Shown here: in pieces, positions 7,000 through 13,193 of the stretch
Position numbering within the stretch: the stretch's first letter is position 1
How the letters are laid out: each line of letters begins with the position of its first letter
IMG/VR virus record: IMGVR_UViG_3300030102_003183
Span: 1 to 22,344 of that record
Reading direction: 5' to 3' (one strand)
Length of the DNA stretch: 22,344 bases
Source of the DNA: a virus
Made by a program: the position numbers and the translations under genes
The notes under the pieces: generated by a model
Databases searched by the model: none
Told to the model about the DNA's origin: nothing
Seen by the model: the letters and a program-made list of their open reading frames with translations, nothing else

Positions 7000-7544
7000 T
7001 GGCAAACGGAACATTAAAAGTACAAAACATACAAACTAGCTCTGGATCAGGAACTATTACACTTGGTCAATCTGGGGAGACGATTGCTTTAGGAAGTGGT
7101 GTTACAAGTAATTTATTATATCCAGCTTTTAAAGCAACACTTTCAGCAAATCAAACTTTAGCAGACGACACATTAACAAGGTTTGCTTTTGATACTGAAG
7201 AATATGATACCGATAATGCTTATGATACCTCTACATATTTATTTACTTGTCCATCAGGAAAAGCAGGTAAATATGTTTTCGAATTCCATACATTAGTAGA
7301 TGACATAGATGATACTGATAGTGCAATAGCTTATATGGAATTAAATGGAACAAAAGTTGTAGGTTCTTTAGAACAAAAGTATGGTAGTAGTGGAACTCAA
7401 AATATAACTTTAAGCAATACAGTTACTGTTACATTAGTTGCTGGCGATGAAGTTGAAGTAGTAGGCAAACATTCAGGTACATCAGCTTCACAAGTTTTAA
7501 GAAGTGATGATACATTTTTTTCAGGATACAGGATAGGAGCATAA
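6999..7544 (+). CDS. C1q/TNF-like small tail fibre, cassette B-alpha (181 aa)
   Basis: Residues 1-36 (GTLKVQNIQTSSGSGTITLG, SGETIALGSGV) are the attachment segment shared with 2647 and 3207. The head runs from LYPAFKATLSANQ (residue 40) with FDTEEYDTDNAYDTSTYLFTCPSGKAGKYVFEF, YMELNGTKVV, LVAGDEVEVVGKHSG and the terminal FFSGYRIGA. In head features it pairs with 2647-3207, so the first two C1q genes appear in opposite order in the two cassettes. The start overlaps the previous stop by one base. No signal peptide or membrane segment is present, as expected of a virion protein. Confidence 0.85.
   Translation: MANGTLKVQNIQTSSGSGTITLGQSGETIALGSGVTSNLLYPAFKATLSANQTLADDTLTRFAFDTEEYDTDNAYDTSTYLFTCPSGKAGKYVFEFHTLVDDIDDTDSAIAYMELNGTKVVGSLEQKYGSSGTQNITLSNTVTVTLVAGDEVEVVGKHSGTSASQVLRSDDTFFSGYRIGA
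7518..7538 (+). repeat. 21-base FSGYRIG/RBS repeat, copy 2
   Basis: Identical to 4250-4270. It encodes the end of 6999-7544 and supplies the ribosome site for the gene at 7546. Confidence 0.85.
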
Positions 7545-7545
7545 T

Positions 7546-8115
7546 ATGAGCAGTATTTTAAAAGTAGACCAGCTTCAGGATTCAGGGGGGAATGAGATAA
7601 TCACTTCCAACGGATCAGGGACTATTACTGTTAATAACCAGACTTTTAAAAATGGAATTACAGAAGTTGACCAATGGAGATTAACAGCAAGTAAAGACAG
7701 TATAACATCAAGTTTTGTTGATATTACAGCAGATTTAGAAAGAGTTGATGAACCTGCCGCAACTTACATTGGAACAGGTATGTCACAATCTTCTGGTATA
7801 TTTACATTTCCTGTAACTGGAAAATGGAAAGTAGAGCAAACGGCAAGATGGTTTTCTAGTAGTGATGTTGATTGGTGTACTGTTGCTATTTTTGTAACAC
7901 AAGATAATTCTTCATATAACCAAGCAACCGAAGTTTACACTCACATGACTTCAAATCATTTTGGCAATCAATCATCATCTATAATTATTAATGTAACTGA
8001 CACATCATTAGTAAAAGTAAAATTTAGTGCAAAAGCACAGGCATCAGCAAACATAAATGGACACACAGATGAAAACCATACATTTTTTACATTTACAAGA
8101 TTAGGGGACACATAA
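7546..8115 (+). CDS. C1q-like/jelly-roll small tail fibre, cassette B-gamma (189 aa)
   Basis: The N-terminus (ILKVDQLQDSGGNEIITSNG) matches that of 3758-4276, so it occupies the third position. The body is more divergent than the other heads. It has SGIFTFPVTGKWKVEQTARW (a C1q-type strand pair), a VDWCTVAIFVTQDNSS stretch, SSIIINVTDTSLVKVKF and the ending FFTFTRLGDT in place of YRIG. It may therefore be a different jelly-roll subtype on the same attachment segment. Composition changes sharply after that segment: 29 of 60 GC in 7561-7620, then 18 of 60 in 7621-7680. AGGATAGGAG at 7530-7539 is the ribosome site. Its AGGGGAC-containing end may serve the next gene. Confidence 0.8.
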   Translation: MSSILKVDQLQDSGGNEIITSNGSGTITVNNQTFKNGITEVDQWRLTASKDSITSSFVDITADLERVDEPAATYIGTGMSQSSGIFTFPVTGKWKVEQTARWFSSSDVDWCTVAIFVTQDNSSYNQATEVYTHMTSNHFGNQSSSIIINVTDTSLVKVKFSAKAQASANINGHTDENHTFFTFTRLGDT

Positions 8116-8116
8116 A

Positions 8117-9208
8117 ATGGCAATAACAAGAATAGGTAACCCAGCAATCGCAGATCAAAGAGGTGTTGATTTTAGGAATATAATAATTAATGGAGATCAA
8201 TCTATCGCTCAACGTGGGACTTCAACAGCAAGTTTATCCTCTGGTGCAACTTTTGGTGCAACAGATAGATTTAAATTATATGGTGTTACTTTTGGAACTT
8301 GGACAATGAGCCAATCAACTGATGTACCAACTGGTCAAGGTTTTGTATCATCTTTAAAAATGGATTGCACGACTGCAAATGGAAGTTTATCTGCCGATAG
8401 TCAAGCACAAATATCACAAGGTATTGAAGGTCAAAATTTACAATATTTAAAAAAAGGCACATCAAATGCTGAAAGTCTTACTTGGTCTTTTTGGACAAAA
8501 TCAAATAAAACTGGAACTTATATTTGTCAAATTAGAGATATAGACAATAGTAGGTCAATATCTAAATCTTATACAATTTCATCTGCTGATACTTGGGAAA
8601 AGAAAATAATTACTTTTCCTGGAGATACTACTGGTGCATTAGGAAATGATAATGATAAAAGCTTCGAAATAAGATGGTGGTTAGTTGCTGGAACTAATTT
8701 TACATCTGGAACTTTAGCAACATCATGGGCTTCAGAAACAAATGCAAATAATGCAGTAGGTCAAGTAAATTTAGCAGATAGTACAAGTAATGAATGGTAT
8801 GTGACTGGAGCTCAATTAGAGGCAGGCAAAGTTGCAAGCGACTTTGAGTTCTTGCCAACTGATGTGAATTTAAGAAGATGCATGAGATACTATCAAGAAC
8901 CTAATAAAGGTTACAGAATGGATAATTACGTAGGTAGCTGTTATAATACTGCTAAAGCTTATGGACAAACAACTTTAAGCGTTCCTATGAGAACTCAACC
9001 TAGTGTAACATGGAACGCAGTAGGAACAGGAGATATTCAAGGATTTGCTGGTAATTCACAAAAAACATTAATTGCTATTTCAACTTCTAGATTGTCTCCT
9101 GATGCAGTTTCTTTTGTAATTGATGGAACATTTACAACAGGACAAGCAATTCATTTTAACAATTACGATACAACAAATCCATTAGTTAAAATAAGTGCGG
9201 AGTTATAA
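8117..9208 (+). CDS. RNIIING-family tail fibre, cassette B (363 aa)
   Basis: Paralogue of 4279-5403. It has FRNIIINGDQSIAQRGTS (residues 19-36), STDVPTGQGFVSSLKMDCT, EGQNLQYLKKGTSNAESLT, FWTKSNKTGTYICQI, TWEKKIITFPGDT and then NEWYVTGAQLEAG and DFEFLPTDVNLRRCMRYY. The region before MRYY aligns with cassette A almost without gaps. After it the heads differ, keeping only a PMRTQPSVT motif and a terminal SAEL. This is the pattern expected if the C-terminal head determines receptor choice. It starts one base after the previous stop. GGAG within the last codons serves the downstream small gene, as in cassette A. Confidence 0.87.
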   Translation: MAITRIGNPAIADQRGVDFRNIIINGDQSIAQRGTSTASLSSGATFGATDRFKLYGVTFGTWTMSQSTDVPTGQGFVSSLKMDCTTANGSLSADSQAQISQGIEGQNLQYLKKGTSNAESLTWSFWTKSNKTGTYICQIRDIDNSRSISKSYTISSADTWEKKIITFPGDTTGALGNDNDKSFEIRWWLVAGTNFTSGTLATSWASETNANNAVGQVNLADSTSNEWYVTGAQLEAGKVASDFEFLPTDVNLRRCMRYYQEPNKGYRMDNYVGSCYNTAKAYGQTTLSVPMRTQPSVTWNAVGTGDIQGFAGNSQKTLIAISTSRLSPDAVSFVIDGTFTTGQAIHFNNYDTTNPLVKISAEL

Positions 9209-9210
9209 TT

Positions 9211-9405
9211 ATGGTTAATAAAGAAAACATAGTATCAGTAGAAAAAAAATATCATGAAATAGATAATAGTTTTGTTTGCTATTCAGTAACTCATCAAAAT
9301 AATTTTATTGTTGATGTACCACATAACGAAACAAACACAGATTACCAAGCAATACAAGAATGGGCCGCAATAGAAGGCAATAACATTATCGATCCAGGAG
9401 CGTAA
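9211..9405 (+). CDS. XkdW/fibre-assembly-like small protein, cassette B (64 aa)
   Basis: Partner of 5406-5591. The start (VNKENIVSVEKKY against INKDDITTVSKVY) and NTDYQAIQEW (residues 42-51) are shared, while the middle differs. The DNA coding for the shared motif is identical over 32 bases (9332-9363) although the flanks are not. Its place after the large fibre, repeated in both cassettes, supports a role in folding or assembling that fibre. An 18-base junction sequence (TGCGGAGTTATAATTATG, 9196-9213) including the ribosome site and start codon is also the same as in cassette A. Confidence 0.72.
   Translation: MVNKENIVSVEKKYHEIDNSFVCYSVTHQNNFIVDVPHNETNTDYQAIQEWAAIEGNNIIDPGA
9332..9363 (+). 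repeat. 32-base identical direct repeat, copy 2
   Basis: Second copy of the repeat at 5518-5549, at the equivalent codon position of the cassette B small gene. Confidence 0.85.
9396..9400 (+). promoter_or_regulatory. Shine-Dalgarno deciding a GTG start
   Basis: AGGAG seven bases upstream of GTG at 9408. The protein start MFFGAQAF is confirmed by the paralogue at 10256, which begins MFFGATTF with ATG. Confidence 0.65.
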
Positions 9406-9407
9406 CC

Positions 9408-10256
9408 GTGTTCTTTGGTGCGCAGGCTTTTTCAGAGCGAGCTTTTGCCTCTGATTTCACACCAAACGCTTTAGCCGTTTTAACAGGTAGTCAACTAACA
9501 ACTAACGTTGGAAACGTTACTACAACTGCTGGTGCAAACACAGCAGTTACAGGGAATTCTTTTGCACTAGCAAATGGTACTGTTATTACAACAGCAGGTG
9601 CAAATGTTCCTATAACTGGTAATCCATTTACTCTTGGAACAGGAACTGTAAGCGTTACAGGAAATGCTAATGTAGCTGCTACAGGAAGTAATCTAACTTT
9701 CACAATCGGTAATGTAACTGTTACTGCAGCGGCTAATGTTTCAGTAACCGGTAATCAAGTAACAATTACAACAGGTAATCCAACTATTGTTGCAAATGCA
9801 GTTACAGCATTAACTGGATCCGGTGTTACACTTGCAACAGGAACAGCTCAAAGTAAAGTAAATATCACAGCTGCTGTTACAGGAAATCAATTTACAACAT
9901 CTGTTGGTAATGTAACCACAACTGCTGCGGCAACAATCTTGCCTAACGGATCAGCGGTTACAACATCAACAGGAACAGTTACTATATCTGGAGCTGCAAA
10001 CTTTGCAGTTACAGGAAGTAATGTTACTCTAACTGTAGGAAATGCTACAACTAAAGCAAATGCAACAATATCTGTTACAGGAAATCAAGCAAGTTTAGCT
10101 ACAGGAACTGTAACAATTACAGCTGCCGCAACAGCTCTACCTACAGGAAGTTCTTTATCATTAGATACAAGTGATGTATTAATAAGAAAATGGGATGGTA
10201 TTTTACCTGGAGCAACGCAGGTATGGGTACCGGTACAAACAGGAAAAGGTAGTTAA
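9408..10256 (+). CDS. 22-residue-repeat virion protein, 282 aa
   Basis: After a 25-residue leader (MFFGAQAFSERAFASDFTPN...), residues 26-245 are ten exact-length 22-residue repeats of the type TG(N/S)xxTxxxGxVTxTAxAN. An eleventh, degenerate unit spans 246-267, and a tail (GATQVWVPVQTGKGS) closes the protein. No charged residue occurs in most units, and Val, Thr, Ala and Gly dominate. The regular spacing suggests a beta-solenoid or stacked beta-hairpin shaft. The neighbouring gene at 10256 has the same leader and the same kind of ending with only about two units. I recall similar Thr/Val/Gly repeat proteins in marine phages, without assigned function. A thin fibre, spike or spacer on the virion is plausible. 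It starts at GTG. Confidence 0.82.
   Translation: MFFGAQAFSERAFASDFTPNALAVLTGSQLTTNVGNVTTTAGANTAVTGNSFALANGTVITTAGANVPITGNPFTLGTGTVSVTGNANVAATGSNLTFTIGNVTVTAAANVSVTGNQVTITTGNPTIVANAVTALTGSGVTLATGTAQSKVNITAAVTGNQFTTSVGNVTTTAAATILPNGSAVTTSTGTVTISGAANFAVTGSNVTLTVGNATTKANATISVTGNQASLATGTVTITAAATALPTGSSLSLDTSDVLIRKWDGILPGATQVWVPVQTGKGS
9483..10208 (+). repeat. Tandem 66-base coding repeats (11 units)
   Basis: Eleven consecutive 66-base units encode the 22-residue repeats. Units are diverged at DNA level but retain short identical words; for example GTTACAGGAAATCAA occurs at 9876-9890 and 10074-10088, and again at 10328-10342 in the next gene. There are no length errors across units, so the frame has been kept under selection. 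Confidence 0.85.
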
Positions 10257-10501
10257 TGTTTTTTGGAGCAACAACATTTGCAGGTGACGCTTTTGCAGGA
10301 TTAGGTACATTTGGTAATGTGGTTAATGTTACAGGAAATCAAACTACAATAAGTATAGGAAACACGACTACAGCATCAGGTTATCCTGTTACAGGTAGTC
10401 AAATTAGTGTTGCAACTGGCAGTCCTTTTGTGGTAATATGGACGCCAATCGATCCAAACGCATCGGGAACGTGGATACCTATTGATCCACTTAACCCATA
10501 A
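10256..10501 (+). CDS. Short paralogue of the 22-residue-repeat protein, 81 aa
   Basis: The leader MFFGATTFAGDAFAGLGTFG matches the start of the preceding protein (MFFGAQAF...AFA). It is followed by about two repeat-like units (VTGNQTTISIGNTTTASGYP, VTGSQISVATGSP) and an aromatic Trp-x-Pro ending (GTWIPIDPLNP against QVWVPVQTG). It therefore looks like a contracted version of the long gene with both caps kept. The ATG overlaps the previous TAA by one base, so the two are probably translated together and may co-assemble, for instance as long and short forms. Function unknown. Confidence 0.8.
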   Translation: MFFGATTFAGDAFAGLGTFGNVVNVTGNQTTISIGNTTTASGYPVTGSQISVATGSPFVVIWTPIDPNASGTWIPIDPLNP

Positions 10502-10509
10502 GGAGAAAT

Positions 10510-11229
10510 ATGGCATCAAGTTATTCAAGTGATATAAAATTAGAACTAATGACAACCGGTGAAAAGTCCGGTACATGGGGTACAATTACTAATACAAACC
10601 TACAGATTTTAGAACAAGCAGCATCAGGATATCATACAGCAAATATAGGAGCAGCAGATTTAGCTCTTAGTTTATCTAACGGTGCAACATCAAATGGTAA
10701 GAATTTATACTTTAAATTTACAGGTACATTAACTGCAAACAGAACAGTTACAATGCCAGACTCTGCTGAAAGAGTATTTATTGTAGAAGATGCAACAGCT
10801 AGATCTTCATCAAATTACACATTAACTGTAAAAACAGTATCAGGTACAGGAGTTGCAATACCTATAGGTGCTAAAATAGTATTATATTCTGATGGCACAA
10901 ATATAAACGCAGGTCCTATCACTAAAGGTTATTATACACCTAGTGCCACTTACACTACGGTTAATGGAGACCAAGTATTAATTGATACATCAGGAGGTGG
11001 AATAGGTACTGCTATAACAATAAACTTACCAGCTTCCCCAAGTATAGGTAATGAAGTTACATTTATAGATAGTGGTAATAACCTTGCATCTAACAACTTA
11101 ACAGTTGGAAGAAACGGATCTAACATTAATGGAGCTGCTTCTGACTTAGTTGTTTCAACAAATGCTTCAGCTTTTACTTTGGTGTATGTTAATGCAACTA
11201 GAGGCTGGGTCTATAAAGATAAGATATAG
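10510..11229 (+). CDS. GEKSGTWG-family virion protein, 239 aa
   Basis: The N-terminal signature ELMTTGEKSGTWGTITNTNL followed by QILEQAASGY (residues about 12-41) is found, as I recall, in many tail-fibre-like and structural proteins of marine phages. The rest is beta-rich, with FKFTGTLTANRTVTMPDSAE (pyocin-knob-like wording often seen in fibres), TLTVKTVSGTGVAIPIGAKI and GNEVTFIDSGNNL, and it closes with FTLVYVNATRGWVYKDKI. That ending, in which a Trp reads out a final strand, is common in these proteins. Strong Shine-Dalgarno AAGGAG at 10500-10505. It is likely part of the tail appendage or of the fibre-nozzle junction, as it lies directly before the nozzle-like gene. Confidence 0.8.
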   Translation: MASSYSSDIKLELMTTGEKSGTWGTITNTNLQILEQAASGYHTANIGAADLALSLSNGATSNGKNLYFKFTGTLTANRTVTMPDSAERVFIVEDATARSSSNYTLTVKTVSGTGVAIPIGAKIVLYSDGTNINAGPITKGYYTPSATYTTVNGDQVLIDTSGGGIGTAITINLPASPSIGNEVTFIDSGNNLASNNLTVGRNGSNINGAASDLVVSTNASAFTLVYVNATRGWVYKDKI

Positions 11230-11240
11230 GAGCACGGACC

Positions 11241-13193
11241 ATGGCTCTTATTGAATTTAAATTCAAACCAGGAATCGATAAACAAGACACTGAAGTGGGT
11301 GCAGAATCAAGATGGGTTGATTCTGATAATGTTAGATTTAGATATGGTTTACCAGAAAAAGTTGGTGGCTGGTCTTCTTTAGTAACAGATTCTTTAGTAG
11401 GTGTTGCAAGACAACAACACGCTTTTGTTGATTTAGATGGTAATAGATATATCGCAATCGGTACAGATAAATTCTTGATTATATACTTTGAAGGTCAATT
11501 CTACGATGTTACTCCTTTAGCAACAGCCTTAACTTCTTGTACTATAACAACTGTTTCTGGATCTGCTGAAGTTACAATTACAAAAACTTCACATGGATTA
11601 AAAGCAGGAGACATTGTTTTATTATCTTCAACAACTTTACCAGGTGGTACAGGTTATTCTGCATCTGACTTTGATGACAAACTATTTCAAGTAACTTCAA
11701 TTACAAACGCAAACAATTTTAAAATAACACAAACCAGTAATGCTACTGGTAATGCAGGTCCAGGAGGCAGTGTTACAGTTACACCTTATGAAACAGTAGG
11801 TCCTGCAGCACAATCGTATGGTTATGGTTGGGGTACAGATACATGGGGATCAAGCACTTGGGGTACAGCTTCATCAGCAGATGATGTAGTTCTTGAACCG
11901 GGGTTATGGTCTTTAGATAACTTTGGTGAAGTATTAATTGCAACTATTGCAAATGGTAAAACATTTACATGGAATGCAGGTGATGCTGCAAGATTAACTA
12001 CAAGAGCTTCTACTGGTACAACAGGTTTTTCAACTACCAATAATCCAACTGCATCAAGAATGACAATGGTATCACCAACAACAAGACACTTAGTACACTT
12101 TGGAACAGAAACAACTATTGCAGATTCTACAACACAAGATGATATGTTTGTAAGGTTCTCGGACCAAGAAAATATAAATAGTTTTGCACCAACTGCAGTT
12201 AACACTGCAGGTGATTTTAGATTACAAGATGGTACAAAAATCATGGGTGCTATGAAAGCAAAAGAAACAATATTGATATGGACTGACAATGCATTGTATA
12301 CAATGAAGTTTGTTGGTGCACCTTTTACATTTGGTTTTGAACAAGTTGGTACAAACTGTGGATTGATTGGTAAAAATGCAGTAATAGAAATTGATGGTAA
12401 TGCATTTTGGATGAGTCCAAAAGGTTTCTTTATGTATGATGGTACAGTTAAATCTTTACCATGTAGTGTTGAAGATTTTGTTTATGATAGTATTGACACT
12501 ACAAAAGGACAACAAGTTGCAGCAGGATTAAATAATTTATTTACAGAAGTTGTTTGGTATTATCCTTCTTCAGGTTCAGAATATAATGACAAGTATGTTG
12601 TATTTAATTATGGTGAGTCTGGTAGAGAAGGTGTTTGGTACACAGGAACAGAAGCAAGAACATCATGGATCGATGCAACTATATATCCAAAACCATCTGC
12701 AACTAAATTTAACGCATCTGCATCAGGAAGTTTTCCAACTGTAGTTGGTGAATCTGGTTTAGGTCAAACAGTATTATTTGAACATGAGGTTGGAACAGAT
12801 CAAGTAAATCCTGATGGTACAACAACCACAGTTACATCATTTATAAAATCGTTTGATATAGATTTAGAACAAAGACAAAGAACAGCAACTGGTCAATCTA
12901 CTGGTCCAAAAGTTGCAGGTGAAGTATTTTTAGCTATGAGAAGATTTGTACCTGATTTTAAAACACTTGCAGGTAATGCAAAAGTTACTTTAAAAGTAAA
13001 AAGATACCCGCAAGATTCTGATTCAAATACACAAGCAGCACTAAGTCCTTTTACAATTACTGCAACGACACAGAAAAAAGATACAAGAGCAAGAGGACGT
13101 TTTGTTAATTTAAAAATAGAGAACGATGCTGTATCAGAATCATGGAGATTTGGTACATTACGTTTAGATTTACAACCGGATGGTAGGAGATAA
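11241..13193 (+). CDS. Probable tail nozzle / DNA-stabilisation protein, 650 aa
   Basis: The N-terminus (FKPGIDKQDTEVGAESRW, then DNVRFRYGLPEKVGGW) is the conserved start of a podovirus family related in layout to T7 gp12 (nozzle) and P22 gp10 (packaged-DNA stabilisation). An inserted domain near residues 90-185 has TSHGLKAGDIVLLSS and FQVTSITNANNFKITQT, a small beta domain known from several phage proteins. The remainder has blade-like repeats (LWSLDNFGEVLIATIANGKT, RHLVHFGTETTIADSTTQDD, ILIWTDNALYTMKFVGAP, GNAFWMSPKGFFMYDG, WYYPSSGSEYNDKYVVFNYG) suggesting a beta-propeller. It probably closes the tail tube below the adaptor. AGGAG at 11228-11232 precedes the ATG. The nozzle assignment is inferred from sequence pattern and gene order. 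Confidence 0.78.
   Translation: MALIEFKFKPGIDKQDTEVGAESRWVDSDNVRFRYGLPEKVGGWSSLVTDSLVGVARQQHAFVDLDGNRYIAIGTDKFLIIYFEGQFYDVTPLATALTSCTITTVSGSAEVTITKTSHGLKAGDIVLLSSTTLPGGTGYSASDFDDKLFQVTSITNANNFKITQTSNATGNAGPGGSVTVTPYETVGPAAQSYGYGWGTDTWGSSTWGTASSADDVVLEPGLWSLDNFGEVLIATIANGKTFTWNAGDAARLTTRASTGTTGFSTTNNPTASRMTMVSPTTRHLVHFGTETTIADSTTQDDMFVRFSDQENINSFAPTAVNTAGDFRLQDGTKIMGAMKAKETILIWTDNALYTMKFVGAPFTFGFEQVGTNCGLIGKNAVIEIDGNAFWMSPKGFFMYDGTVKSLPCSVEDFVYDSIDTTKGQQVAAGLNNLFTEVVWYYPSSGSEYNDKYVVFNYGESGREGVWYTGTEARTSWIDATIYPKPSATKFNASASGSFPTVVGESGLGQTVLFEHEVGTDQVNPDGTTTTVTSFIKSFDIDLEQRQRTATGQSTGPKVAGEVFLAMRRFVPDFKTLAGNAKVTLKVKRYPQDSDSNTQAALSPFTITATTQKKDTRARGRFVNLKIENDAVSESWRFGTLRLDLQPDGRR

Larger units (their letters stand above)
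5981..9405 (+). repeat. Receptor-binding cassette B (divergent copy 2)
   Basis: The same six gene types in the same order as cassette A, except that the first two C1q genes look exchanged. Overall length is almost the same (3425 against 3388 bases). Confidence 0.85.

Noticed and set aside
4279-9208. Diversity-generating retroelement acting on the fibre genes
   Set aside because: No reverse transcriptase gene is present, and the paired repeats differ at all bases rather than at adenines. Duplication with head exchange explains the pattern better.
9483-10208. 66-base periodic repeats as a CRISPR array
   Set aside because: Units are contiguous coding repeats without spacers, diverged from each other and in a single open frame.
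10555-10572. ACCGG/CCGGT hairpin as a terminator
   Set aside because: Only five base pairs, inside the start of a coding region and without a following T run.
11822-12289. 155-codon open frame on the minus strand inside the nozzle-like gene
   Set aside because: It lies wholly within a convincing + strand gene, has no ribosome site and no recognisable product; low stop frequency comes from the codon bias of the real gene.
12550-12744. 64-codon + strand frame inside the nozzle-like gene
   Set aside because: Out-of-frame within a conserved coding region, with no Shine-Dalgarno and a low-complexity Gln/His/Leu product.
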